Shown: positions 22,774-33,251 of the stretch, piece by piece
Layout: each line of letters begins with the position of its first letter
How positions within the stretch are numbered: the first letter of the stretch is position 1
DNA from: Apiotrichum sp. Y4204
Taxonomy: Eukaryota > Basidiomycota > Tremellomycetes > Trichosporonales > Trichosporonaceae
Length of the DNA: 64,000 bases
Direction of reading: 5' to 3'
NCBI GenBank assembly: GCA_025531455.1
Contig: JAMYHL010000010.1
Span: forward strand, 496,001 to 560,000
Translations under genes and position numbers: made by a program
The notes under the pieces: generated by a model
What the model was told of the DNA's origin: nothing
Databases searched by the model: none
The model's input: only the letters and a program-made list of their open reading frames with translations

Positions 22774-23742
22774 ATGTTCGCCCGCCTCCGCCCCGCAACG
22801 CGCGCGCTGCGCGCGCTCCCGCGCCCGGCCCCGCGCAGCGTGCGCTTCGCCTCCTCCTCGGCCCCGCAGCAGCGCGCGTGCCGCACCGACTCGGGCGGAT
22901 GCCAGCTCCTCCTCGTCGGCGCGGCGACCGCGGCGCTTATCGCTGCCTTTGGCGCCGCGACTGACGTGCGTGCGAAGCACGTCGCGCCGTCCCCGCCGAA
23001 GGAGGAGGGCGAGGAGGAGGTCGAGGAGGAGGAGGTTGTTGTCGAGGAGGTCGAGGAGAGCGGTGAGTCACTTCTTGGTTACAAAGCCGAATAATTGCGC
23101 TGAGGTGTTTCATGAACCAAACATGCTAACTTCAGTCGGCGAGAAGGCTCTGCACGCACTCGAGTCTACGGTTGCGGCAGTGGACAACGGTGTGAGCTCG
23201 CTCGTCGAGGCTGCCGAGGCGGCGCTCGCGCGTCACTCCCCGAAGCAGCAGCAGTCGCAGCCGCAGCAGCCGCAGCAGCCCCAGGAGGCCACCATGCCGA
23301 GCCCGGAGGAGGCCGCGAGCCAGGGCGCGTTCAACGAGGAGACTGGCGAGATCAACTGGGACTGCCCGGTGAGTGCTCCTTGTCAGGGGCGAACTAGTGC
23401 CCACCTCACATATTCTCTCCACGTTCTTCACTGACCCCAGTGCCTCGGCGGCATGGCGCACGGCCCCTGCGGCGAGGAGTTCAAGGCCGCGTTCTCGTGC
23501 TTTGTCTACTCGGAGGAGGAGCCCAAGGGCATCGACTGTGTCGAAAAGTTCAAGGGCATGCAGGACTGCTTCCGCGCCCACCCGGACGTGTATGCCGAGG
23601 GTGAGTCGCTGTGATTGGGAGGGGAGGCGGAGTGGGGGAGCGGGGTATTCCTTTCGGCCACACTAACATCACAGAGATTGATGACGACGAGGAGGCGCAG
23701 GCCGAGGCCGCCACCGAGGCCGCCGCCGAGAGCAAGGAGTAG
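22774..23742 (+). CDS. MIA40: Mitochondrial intermembrane-space import and assembly protein Mia40
   Basis: Oxidoreductase/receptor of the mitochondrial disulfide relay that oxidises twin-CX3C and twin-CX9C proteins with Erv1. Exons 22774-23062, 23136-23368, 23441-23600, 23675-23742, 249 aa. The N-terminus is a basic presequence (Arg-rich, no acids for ~40 residues), then a membrane anchor (~43-62) and an acidic linker with runs of E/V and Q/P. The catalytic CPC (Cys173-Pro-Cys175) is formed exactly across intron 2. The two CX9C pairs are Cys184/194 and Cys207/217, followed by an acidic tail. All three introns are 72-74 nt. Anchored layout as in fungal Mia40. Confidence 0.95.
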
Positions 23743-23888
23743 ACCTCCCCGCCCTAAAAGCATAGACACTACATGCATATTTGCACCGCTTAGAGGCTAC
23801 AACGCCCGGGCCGGCCGTTTGGAGACCGGACAGACAAAAAGGGATACTGAAGCTACGATCTATACTAACATACCAAACACTTACACTC

Positions 23889-25699
23889 CTACATCCTCAC
23901 CTTGCGATTCGGCACGAGGCCCTGATCAGAGCGCATGAGCAGGTCCCAACGCCACTCGTCGACGTCGTGTACGTCCGCTGCGCCGGCGTGCACCCATCCG
24001 CGCTTCCCCTCCGTGAAGAGACACAGCGTGCGCATCGGCGACGTCGACACGCGCTCGGTACCATTGTACACGGCGAGGCGGTACGCCTTGGCGGCCGAGT
24101 GGTCGCCGTCGCAGGCGGGGACGTACGCGCGGTACTCTGTCTCCTCGTCCGGGTCGAAGGGGATGCTGGCCTGCAGCGGCCAGATCTCTAGTGCGGATGC
24201 CGGCAGGTCGTCCGAAAAGGCCGCAGCACTGGCGGACGGGCGCGCGCATACCTGCTCGACCACAATATCCGTGATTCCCAGCCTGCGTGCCTGCGCGACC
24301 ACCGCCCGCGTGAGGAAAAAGCTGTAGTGCGACTCGTCGGCCTTTTGTGCTGGCGCAACAATGCACTGGGCATCAACACTGAGCATGCAAAAGTAACTCA
24401 CGTCTGGGGGATCGCTAAAGTCGCGGTTGGGGCCAACCGGCCCGTCGATGACCTGGCATATACCGACGAAAAAGTGCCACCAGCAGTCTTTGCGCTCATA
24501 GTTGCCGTACTTGCCACCGAAATCTAGCCAGCGCTGGTCGCCGGTATGCTTGAGCTTGCGCGCCTCGGCGGGACCCGTCCAGTACTCGATCGGGACAACA
24601 TGCCCCTTTGAATCCCACAGCGGCCCGCGGTCGTCCGTCATGTCCACCAGCGCCCAGAGATTGAGTAGCTGGAATCAGTAAGTCGTAATCTAGCAAGTCG
24701 CACACGCTACTCACCTGCGCGTACACGTGCCGTCCCGCCACGGGCCACACGCCATGGCTCCCGCTCGCGACATACGCGATCGGCCGGTCGTCCTCCGTCC
24801 GCTCGACGTCTTCCCAGCGGTATGTGCCTGCGCTGAACGGCCCGCCCGAGTGCGTGTCTGTGTGAGCTGTGGCTTCGAGGAAGCTTACTGAAGTCGGCGG
24901 ATACCGCCTTCCCGTTCACGGTGCGCATGCGCAGGCGCTCCCAATCGGTGACATCTGTTGTTAATGAGGGCTGTGTGGGGCTATGACGCACGGTTTCCGA
25001 GATATCCCAGTGTGCCAACCAGCTTTCCGAGATTGTAAGGGTAGAACGTCCAGTATATCAGATCCTATGGTCAGGATGAAGTCTTCTTTCTGGGACTCAC
25101 GACCACCCCGCGCCCGCGGTCCACCCAGAAACCATACACCTCCTCGGTGACACGCCCGCGCCCGTCGTCGCCGACCCGCATATCCTGCCCCGCGGGGCCG
25201 TACATGAACTCGCCTCCGGGCGGCATTAGTGGCTGGCCATTATGCTCCTCATCCACCGAAAGCGCCTGGCCCAGCCCGCGGTCCGGGAGGTCCGCGAGGC
25301 GCGAGGTCGTCAGTAGCCGCCGGTCCTGATGTCAGAGAGCAGGATTATCTCCGGCACGTACTGGTCGATAAGTCCCGCCGTTGCCTTGGTACGCGACATA
25401 GCCATATCGGTCGAGCATATACTGCACCGACGAGGGAAAGTACTGCTCCGTGGAGCTGGAGTCAGAGAGGGTGCTGTGGGGAAACGTACGCGAGCTTGAA
25501 GACTGGGGCGTATTTGTCCAGTAGCGCGGCCATCTCGGCCCTTCGTTCGGGAGACGAGCCTTCATCTGGGTCCGCGGTGAGTGTGCTGTTCACACCGAAC
25601 GCGTGCTGCGCAGGCGCGGCGGCGACCGCGCTCGCAAGCAAAAGAAGCACGAGCGGTCGTTTCTGATGTCAGAGGCTGTGGCGTTGGGGATCTTACCAT
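23889..25699 (-). CDS. Secreted Vps62-related protein
   Basis: Member of the fungal Vps62/DUF946-like family, of poorly known role (named for vacuolar sorting in yeast). Nine exons: 25699-25697 (ATG only), 25662-25490, 25455-25362, 25325-25101, 25064-24992, 24954-24889, 24857-24715, 24668-24402, 24365-23889; 506 aa. The start codon is its own 3-nt exon, joined to a signal peptide (KRPLVLLLLASAVAAAPA). Family blocks: DKYAPVFKLAS, QYFPSSVQYML, IYWTFYPYNLGK, GNHVTDWERL, AYVASGSHGVWP. Intron 24366-24401 (36 nt) has no stop and can be read through. The other introns are 31-46 nt. Final ~60 residues are charged without known domain. Possibly carbohydrate- or lipid-surface related; function unknown. 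Confidence 0.8.
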
Positions 25700-25850
25700 C
25701 GTTTTGTTCCCCCTTGCCTCTTGAGTGTTGATGGAGTGATGGCGAGGTTGTTATCGTCGCTCCGTCGCCGCTTCATCTATTTCTCATCTCATCTCATTCT
25801 CATATCGGCCGTACGGACCAAGAAGCGGGGTCTGCCGGCATGCCTATAAA

Positions 25851-25858
25851 TGACGTCA
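25851..25858. promoter_or_regulatory. CRE/ATF-type palindrome TGACGTCA
   Basis: Exact 8-bp consensus bound by CREB/ATF bZIP factors (fungal Atf1/Sko1 types), in the middle of the divergent Vps62-like/SIMPL promoter. The sequence is certain; binding is inference. Confidence 0.5.
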
Positions 25859-26026
25859 GGAGGTAAGCTTAGGCCTACAGTTCACGTAGTTAGGCGCGAG
25901 ATTTTGTGTGGTGCCCCGGATGATCGACATGCGGCATTCGCGCCCTACGTCACCTTTTGTGCCAAGGTAGGGAAAGTCAAGTGGCGGTGGCGGTGAACGC
26001 GATCAGCGACCAACAGCAAAAGTAAA

Positions 26027-26033
26027 TATAAAA
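26027..26033 (+). promoter_or_regulatory. TATA box of the SIMPL gene
   Basis: TATAAAA 51 bp upstream of the ATG at 26085. Confidence 0.55.
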
Positions 26034-26084
26034 GGAAGAAACACACCATTCATCCCTTCACACTCCTCCCAATTCTCACCCATA

Positions 26085-26998
26085 ATGTCCGACACCGACA
26101 CCAGCATCCTAGTGAACGGCAGCTCGACGCAGCGCATACGTCCCGAGCTGTGCGAGGTGTCCTTCCGCGTCGCGGCCGACTCGCTCGACAGCAACGAGGC
26201 GCTCGAAAAAGTCACAAAGGCCACCAACGGGATCACCGGGCTGCTCAAGGACCTGGCGCCGCACAAGGCCGAGGCGACGAGCGCGGCGCTCGCGCTCGAC
26301 GACGAGCCCCCCATGGTCGACGGGTTCCCAGTTACCAAGTGGAGCATGCAGCGCGTGAACAAACACTCGAGGACGGGCCGCGTCCAGGATGCTCGTACCG
26401 ACCGCGAGCAGGCGGCACAGGGAATGATGGCGGCCACCACGACCACGACTACGACCTGGCGCGAGGAGACCCGCTACTATGTGAACACGAGCCTGCAGGC
26501 AACATTCCACGACTTTGACAAGCTAGAGGAGTTTGTGGCGGTGCTGATGGTATGTCTACTCCGCAGCAGCCTTGGCGTCTTCGGCGACCGAGCCGAAACT
26601 GAGCCCTCTTTTTTTAGTCTTGTCCCCGCTAACCCCAGCGTGAATCTACGGTGCAGATCGACAACCTGAACTGGAGCGTGACGGCTAAGACGGAGGCCAA
26701 CTATACGGCGGCGGTGCGCGCGAACGCGGTGCGCTCGGCGCTGGCCAAGGCCCGCGACTACGCCGCGCCGTTGGCTGCACTGAGCGATAACGCGACGCCC
26801 CGCCTGCGCGTCGTCGAGGTCGCGGACCACTCGAACGACAGCCACCCACGCATGTACGCGGCCAAGGCCATGCCGATGATGGCGCGCATGCAGGAGAGCG
26901 CAAACGATGAGCCCATCAACTTTGAGCCCGAGCCTGTCGAGGTCAACGCCAACGTTAGTGTCAAGATTGTCGTGCAGGGTCTTAAGGATATGGTGTAG
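26085..26998 (+). CDS. SIMPL domain (DUF541) protein
   Basis: Eukaryotic member of the SIMPL/YggE family, found in oxidative-stress and kinase-associated proteins; no enzymatic activity established. Exons 26085-26549 and 26639-26998 (intron 89 nt), 274 aa. Visible features: the opening beta strand ILVNGSSTQRIRPELCEVSF, helix EALEKVTKATNGITGLLKDL, strand YYVNTSLQATFHDFDKLEEFV, then ANAVRSALAKARDYAAPLA and the closing strand VSVKIVVQGL. A low-complexity MAATTTTTTTW stretch lies between strands. There is no signal peptide, unlike bacterial YggE, so a cytosolic protein is likely. Confidence 0.8.
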
Positions 26999-27338
26999 AT
27001 AGTGCATGCAGAGTGACGCTTGGGCGCTTATGCCAAGCCATCCTGAACCTGAGCTTTGATCACCGATCAGCGACTAACCCCTCGGGGATGTTTGGACTGT
27101 GGACATCTCTTGGTCGCAATGGGCTGAAGGTGAAGCAAGCCACGATCATTGTTCTCGCCGTCTTCACTCAAAAGAAGCGCACGTTGTTGACAGCTGGATA
27201 TGGCTTGCTGTACAGGCTAGATGCGGCCATGGCTCCCATAGCATCACCAACCGCTTCCACCTGCGCACAAACTCACATTGCTCACTATGGTACTCTTCTT
27301 CTTCTTCTGACACTACACTACAACAGGTCCCTACTCTT
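26999..27338. other. Convergent 3' intergenic region, 0.34 kb
   Basis: Between the 3' ends of the SIMPL (+) and FAD oxidoreductase (-) genes. A CTTCTTCTTCTTCTGACACTAC run near 27296-27315 lies downstream of the FAD gene stop. Nothing else seen. Confidence 0.4.
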
Positions 27339-28673
27339 CTACAACTTACTCAGCACACTCTCAAACTCTCTCACCTGCTGGCGCTTAACCACCTCGTCCT
27401 GTGTCTTCCTATTCCAGATATCGCGATACGTCTCGCGCGCGCTATCCTCGCGCTGCTCTTCCCCAAACTCGTCAAAGCGCCGCGGGTCCAGCGCCACCCG
27501 CAACCATTTATCTTCCCCAACGGCGTCCTTCACCCCCATGTCCGAGAGCATCTGGTCGGCAAGCACGCCCATCGCGCCGCCCGCCTGCGTCACCCAGCAC
27601 CCAACGGCAGTGTACACCCCCGGCGCGAAGCGCCCAACAAGCGGCAGCCCGTCCGGCGTGATCGTGAACATGCCGGCCAGGACGTACTGCTTGTCCTGTG
27701 CCGCCAGCTTGCTGATCGTCCCCGGCTGCCCGCGCACCGTGTCCACTGGGCGGTTGGCCCCACGCCCGCCGAACGTCGCGGCAATCTCGTCAGGTACCAC
27801 CCCGAGCCCCTTGCGTATGCCTGTATCGAAGGCGGGGATCCACGGCGCGTATGCCGACGGCAGGCGCTGCACGAGCGCTGCACGCACCGTGATCGGGTCG
27901 GTCGCGTACGTCCCCAGCCCGTCGCGCTCGCCGTGGTCGCGGACATATACGAGCTCGTTTGGGAAGCGGATGAATGGCGGCATGGTATCACGCCGCGGAC
28001 GTCGCGCCGAGTACGTGTACGGATGCGCAAACGTGACTGCAGTGGAAGCCAGGTCGGGGACGAGCTGCGGCGACCAGATACCGGTGGCGACCACGATGCG
28101 GCGCGCGGTAAGGAAACGGCCAGAGGCGAGCACAAGGACGTACCCTGCCGCGCAGGGGTGGAGGGCGATGGCATCGCCGTCGATTAGGTGTGCGCCGTGA
28201 CTTGCTGCAGTGTCCTGGTTCGCATGTGTGATGGTTCTAGCGTTGGCGGTACCGTCGTGGGGGAAGAAGATTGCGCCCTCTGCATCGTCCCTAACAAGTG
28301 GGGAGAGGGCCTGCGCCTCAACGGGGCAGAGGACACGGTGCTCGACCTTGCGGGCGACGGCGATGGCCTCGCGGGCGCGGAGCCAATCCGCACCTGAGGC
28401 GCCGAACGCGACCTCCATCCCGCCTACACTGTCAAATCCCCCCGGAATGCGGCGGTAGGCCGCGACGCTGCGGCGCGCGAGCTCGGTGAGCGCCGGGACC
28501 GAGTTGATCTGGGCGACGACCCCAGGCGCGTGGCCTGTCGAGCCGTGGAGCGCGCGCACGTCCCGGTCCACAAGCGCCAGGCGGCAGTGCGGCGCCAGGA
28601 GGGAGGCGAGCGTCGAGCCCGCGATGCCTGCGCCGACGATGAGCACGTCGTAGCTGTCCTTGGTGTTGTCCAT
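27339..28673 (-). CDS. Peroxisomal FAD-dependent oxidoreductase (DAO/DadA type)
   Basis: Flavin amine oxidase-like enzyme, possibly acting on an N-methyl amino acid such as sarcosine, or on a D-amino or imino acid. Single exon, 444 aa from the ATG at 28673. An upstream in-frame reading starts only at a GTG, and the TATA element lies between, so it was not used. The N-terminal DVLIVGAGIAGST is the dinucleotide-binding fold with acidic residue after strand 2 (ALVDRDV). HGSTGHAPGVV matches the segment that contacts FAD in DAO enzymes, and GMFTITPDGLPLVG is the C-terminal FAD-binding block. The protein ends SKL, the canonical PTS1. Absence of introns is unusual here. Confidence 0.85.
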   Translation of the reverse strand: MDNTKDSYDVLIVGAGIAGSTLASLLAPHCRLALVDRDVRALHGSTGHAPGVVAQINSVPALTELARRSVAAYRRIPGGFDSVGGMEVAFGASGADWLRAREAIAVARKVEHRVLCPVEAQALSPLVRDDAEGAIFFPHDGTANARTITHANQDTAASHGAHLIDGDAIALHPCAAGYVLVLASGRFLTARRIVVATGIWSPQLVPDLASTAVTFAHPYTYSARRPRRDTMPPFIRFPNELVYVRDHGERDGLGTYATDPITVRAALVQRLPSAYAPWIPAFDTGIRKGLGVVPDEIAATFGGRGANRPVDTVRGQPGTISKLAAQDKQYVLAGMFTITPDGLPLVGRFAPGVYTAVGCWVTQAGGAMGVLADQMLSDMGVKDAVGEDKWLRVALDPRRFDEFGEEQREDSARETYRDIWNRKTQDEVVKRQQVREFESVLSKL

Positions 28674-28725
28674 GATAAAGCCTGTGACGGCGTAAATGAA
28701 GTGCTGACAGTCACGAGTTGCCACT

Positions 28726-28732
28726 GTTTATA
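28726..28732 (-). promoter_or_regulatory. TATA box of the FAD oxidoreductase gene
   Basis: TATAAAC on the minus strand, 53-59 bp upstream of the ATG at 28673; supports that start over the upstream GTG. Confidence 0.5.
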
Positions 28733-30764
28733 ATCCCACCATGGCGGCCGGCGCGGACCGATGGATCCCGTCCGCGTCCAGCAGAGGGGATGAGACGGGT
28801 ATGCCTTGGTGGTAGTAGTCGCCGGCAAAGATCGGTATACGCGTCTACTGCGGCGTGTGAGAGGTCAGGTGGACACTACATGTGGAGGGTGAGTGCACAC
28901 TGGCATGAGGCGTGTTGGCACAAAGGGCGGGTAAACTGAGCCAAGGTTCACATCGGTTGCCCACCTTGTCCGCCTGGCCATCTCCGTCATAGTGTAGCTC
29001 GGTCGCACTCTATCGGCTCGTAACGGCCCGAGCGGCTGCCTGCTACTTGGCATAGAGCGTAGGCTGCATGACAGAGATACAGCGCAGCACACTTATGCAT
29101 GCGTTTATCTGCTGCACCAGGTGGCACCGGCTGAGGTCGTAGCCTGCGTCCCATATGGCCGTATGGCTCACAGTCCACTCGCGGTCACTCGATGCCATCT
29201 CCGACATGACCCCTGTCGGCGTAATCCGCGGTGAGTGATTGGAGCGTAAGACCGAGATTAGAAGGCGTGGGTATTGGCGAAGATGCCGAGCTGCCGAGAT
29301 GAACAGGACGTCGCGCGGTACGCGCGATATGCACCTCTCACGATGGGAGGACTCCGAACTGCAGTACTGCAGACCTTTGAGGGCAGGCAATCCTGCATCC
29401 TGCATATCGTCGATCTAGGCATGCCACGCTGTCGGCGGGCCTCCTCTTATCAGGCGGTGGCACGGGCACGGCTGGCGGCTCAGCGGTCCGGCTGGCCGGC
29501 TGACTCTTATTGCTTCGGGCACTATCATCGGTCACCGCTATGTTCCTGACCGAGCTACGATGCACTGGGTTATGCGTCGCCGTCTGCGTTCTCAGCGTGT
29601 GCTTCGGTCCTGGCGTGCAGACTCCAGATATCCCGGAGGCATAGAGGAACGGGAGAGGTGGATGGTCGGCGTCGGTGAGAGCGGCGCACGGAGAGATGGA
29701 GAAGATGTGTCCTCCGCATTCTCATCGTTATTACGGGCGGTGCTGCTCGCTATGTCGCTACGTCGCTACTCGCACATGCTGGACGCACGTTGCATCGACC
29801 AGGTTCTCGGAGTTCCCACGGGCTCACAGCCACACCGATGCTGTCCTCCGAGCTCGGAGCAGCCTGGGTTTAGGATTTAAGAGTACCACCAACCAGCGAG
29901 CACCCTACAGGAACGCGGAGCAGGACCTGGGGACATGCTTGCCTTCAGGGCGGTAGAGCCTTCATTGCTATCATCCGTGTCCTCGGCGCCGTGTCAGACG
30001 TGTTGTGTCCGTTCGATAGCATGTGCATGCTAGCTTGCTTGGGAGCTTGTGCACTTGTGTGACATGTGTTGTGTGCAGACGACAGGCCCGACAGGGAATA
30101 AGAACGCCACCTGCGTCGATGACGCCCACGGTGCACGGTGGGGGACTATGCATAACTGCTCGTGTGTCCATGTTGGTGTTTGACGATCGAGGACGTCCCA
30201 TTGCAACCTGCTGCTGTTCTTTTGTTCTTCTGCGCGTCTCGCGATCTCTATGCCAATCTCTCCGATCTCTAACAGACACCCGACACGAATGCACCTGCCA
30301 AGATCATCACGCGTCGCGCGTTGACGCACATTCGGTCTTGATCCCTCATTCTCTGATCTCTCCTTCCCACGATCTTTCCTGTGAATGTCTCACCCGTCCA
30401 CTCTTCTTCCGTCGTAAATTAAACTCTACTCTGGATGTTAGGACACTGCCTTTCGAACGCTGGCCATCGCCCCCAGCAATGGAGATCTTTTTTGAGACTC
30501 CTTCCGAACTTTATGGGATATTCCCGTGCCCGACCTGCATCGCCCTGCGCGTTCCCGCGCCGCCATGCCGTTCCTTACAGGATGCACCTTGCGACGCAAC
30601 ACCGCCGGCGCTGGCTGAGTGGTCAATACATCGATCGAGTGCTGCCGAGATTCCGCGTCGCGGGTACTCGCCGCGTTGGGCGCGCTGGAACATGACCGGC
30701 AGAATGAGTGACAATGTTCGAAAAGGTGACGCGCGGCGACGCATCTTTGTTCTCACGTCAATTC

Positions 30765-30772
30765 TATATAAG
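30765..30772 (+). promoter_or_regulatory. TATA box of the membrane hydrolase-like gene
   Basis: TATATAAG about 75 bp before the ATG at 30843. Confidence 0.5.
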
Positions 30773-30842
30773 TGCCCAACTTGTTAATCTTCTTCAGCAT
30801 CCACTACTTGTCAGCATCCCTCTCCCCATCACTACTCTCACC

Positions 30843-32254
30843 ATGCCAGTCGAGGTCAAGATCAGGAATCCGCTTCCAAAGCTGGACGTTGACCCATCCA
30901 ACCCGCCAGTTTGCATCGCGTACGACGTCGATACGCCCGACGACCCCGGTGCCCAGCCCCCAATCATGCGCCAGGCGCCCTACCGTCTTATCCTCCGCGA
31001 CCTGCGCTTTACGTTCACGCACATTGCCCTCATCCCCCTCATCTTCCTCCCCGTTTCGTCGCTGCAGGACATCCACGCTTTCGGCATCATCTACCAGCTC
31101 TTTGCGTTTGTTCTTACCCTCTTCCTTTCTGCCTTCCTCATCTTTTCGTTTGTCACTGGCGTTATTCCACCCATCCTCGCCGGTCTCATTGCCTATTTGG
31201 TCACCTATGCCCTCCTTCTCACGCAGGGCAAGCAGACACGCTTCATCACCAGCGACACTGACCTCGCAATCGGGTGCGAGAAGGAGGAATGGTTCTCGTG
31301 AGTGCTTGGACCCTGACCCTATTCTGATTCCCAGCGTGAACGGTATCTGCACCACTGCCGACGGCGCCGTGCTCGCTGGCCAGCGCCTTCACCAGCTCTT
31401 CCGCCGTCCTATCACCTGCATCCTCAATCGCTCCCTCGGTCTGTGGTATGACCTCATGGAGTGTATCTTGCAGCGCGACCTCCTACTCAACACGCCCGAC
31501 GTTCGCATCGGGTATGCGCACATTCGCCGCGCAATCGCCAACCCTGCCAAGCTGCGCGTCGTGATTATCGCACACTCGCAGGGCGGAATCCTCGCGTCGG
31601 CCTGGGCGGTAAGTAATGCAGCGGGAGTGCTGCCCCCGAAGTCACTATCGTTTCCTCTCTCTAACTCTCTTAGGACCAGCTCCTCTGCGACTTCCCCAGG
31701 GAGACGCTCAAGAAGGTCGAGTTCTACACGTTCGCCTCCGCTGCCAACCACTTCAGCCGCCCGACAAACCAGCACTTTGGCAAAGTCGAGCACTTTGCCA
31801 ATGAGTCTGACTTTGTCTCGCGCCTGGGTGTTCTTGGCGTCTCGCCGCCGCCCGGCCGTTCCGACCTCCTCCTTTTGGGCAACACCCAGGAAGTCCCGAA
31901 CTCTATCGTACAGTCGGACAAGAAGGACGGCATCGACTCCCCCATTGCCACCGTATCGTTTGCCGCCGAGGCGGTCCTTGATGCCGATGGCGATGTGGAG
32001 ACCCGCGCCACCAAACGCATTGACATCGACCCCGGCTACAGCATCCTGCCCCGCGAGACCGGCCGCTTCGCGGGACGCATCTTCATGCGTCCCAACCGTC
32101 CGGGACACCTCCTCGTCGCCCACTAGTGAGTTCCTAGTTTCCGCTCTTGACTGATCGCAGCCTCTCGGAAAAAGCCAACATTCTCAACGACCCTATGGTG
32201 CAGCGCTTCAGCAACCTCGTGACGTACCGCAACGGCGGGAACCCCGTGTTGTAA
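30843..32254 (+). CDS. Membrane protein with alpha/beta-hydrolase-like core
   Basis: Conserved-looking fungal protein, function unknown. Exons 30843-31297, 31335-31608, 31674-32125, 32161-32254, 424 aa; introns 37, 65 and 35 nt. An N-terminal polar segment is followed by two or three hydrophobic helices (about residues 60-80 and 84-135). A soluble part follows in which VVIIAHSQGG (~230) is a nucleophile-elbow motif (G/A-x-S-x-G) of alpha/beta hydrolases after a beta strand. FYTFASAANHF and HFANESDFVSRLG follow, the latter with candidate Asp/His environment. I do not recognise the family by name. Lipase/esterase activity is an inference from the elbow alone. Confidence 0.7.
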
Positions 32255-32584
32255 GCGGAAGGCGAGGACGTTGTATATAGATGCCTGAGTGATACCCTTC
32301 CCGCTTGGGGGATGACCGCCGCCCTCGGCGGTAAATCGTAAGACAATATGAACAGCGTGCATGTGTGTCGTAGGACTCTGGCGGTGGAAGACGTCGATGA
32401 TGGGACGTCGAGACGATATAATTGCGACAATCGCCTAGTGACAAACTGACAGCACTAGCGCGATACTTGCCAGCCAGAATGTGACAAGAAGTCTAGGCTG
32501 GCGAGGGCTCCTCTGATAAAGGCCCTAACATTCCCCACAACGGCAACCCTGGAAATCTCATCGAGATGAGCAGAGCCGACCTCC

Positions 32585-32931
32585 ATGGACATGCAACACT
32601 CCACGACCGATCTCTTTTTCAACTTCGCCTCGGACGCTGGTCCCAGCGGAACAACGCATCTGGACACGGAAGATTTCGACACATCGCTTGACTCTGCAGT
32701 GTCCGCTGGTCCCAGCCAGCTCTATATGGCGCACGCCAACCCGCGCGACTTCTGGGGCCCGGGTCCCACCGAGCCCTTCACTAGTCAGGCGGGGCCTGGC
32801 AGCTACTGTACTTCGGGTACGGTCCCGGCCACGTCTCCGGCGAGGGTCCTCGCTCTCCCATTCTGTCAGACGAGCTTCAAATGACGACTCGGACCGTCGA
32901 CATGAACGATCTGATCTTCGACCAGATGTAA
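32585..32931 (+). CDS. Doubtful small gene, hypothetical
   Basis: An ATG at 32585 opens a protein-like frame (DLFFNFASDAGPSG, DTEDFDTSLDSAV, SQLYMAHANPRDFWG). A second good-looking frame ends at TAA 32931 (GYGPGHVSGEG, SDELQMTTRTVDMNDL). Joining them needs a 26-nt intron at about 32763-32788 (GTCCCA ... AGTCAG), shorter than any other here, or a frameshift. It could be a real small gene or a decaying fragment. No known domain. Confidence 0.25.
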
Positions 32932-33251
32932 GAACTGACCTCCTCCGGCGACACTGAGAATAGCTAGAATTTTCCCCCAGCATGTCTTTGTGTATTTGTG
33001 TCTTCGATGTCTTCCCTCATGGCCCCATGGCCCCATGTTTTTGTGTCTTCCCTCCGTCTCCCCCAGGCTTTTACCTGGCCTTTGGCATCTGCCTTGGAGG
33101 GCGAGGAAGGAAGGCCGACACATGCAACTACCAACTACTTAACCCTCACACTGATTACTTACTTCAAGATTCTCATCCACCCATTTGCTCTCAACCTTTA
33201 TTCATTCACTCATTCATTCACTGTCGTCACGACCTCGTCCTTCTTACCATC

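Larger units (their letters stand above)
25700..26084. other. Divergent promoter between Vps62-like and SIMPL genes
   Basis: 385 bp shared upstream region. It holds a perfect TGACGTCA palindrome (25851-25858), further palindromes nearby (TAAGCTTA, AGGCCT at 25864-25874) and a TATA box for the + gene. Described separately below. Confidence 0.6.
28674..30842. other. Intergenic region, 2.2 kb
   Basis: Divergent region between the FAD oxidoreductase (-) and the membrane-protein gene (+). Readings up to 254 codons exist but show random composition and no splice-supported family. At 30612-30626 there is an isolated tRNA A-box-like GGCTGAGTGGTCAA without a B box. A TATA element lies at 30765. Confidence 0.45.

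Noticed and set aside
27013..28200. 395- and 362-codon + strand ORFs
   Set aside because: Antisense to the FAD oxidoreductase gene with its clear FAD motifs and SKL end.
28674..28724. Upstream in-frame extension of the FAD oxidoreductase (MATRDCQ...)
   Set aside because: It would start at GTG only ~2 bp from the TATA box; the ATG at 28673 gives the normal N-terminus of the family.
30612..30700. tRNA-Ser/Leu-like start (GGCTGAGTGGTCAA)
   Set aside because: No B box or closing acceptor stem follows at tRNA distance; treated as a chance A-box match.
30772..32154. 460-codon + strand ORF rich in Ser/Pro/Arg
   Set aside because: Frame-shifted shadow of the membrane hydrolase-like gene; it ignores introns that the real frame uses and has no motifs.
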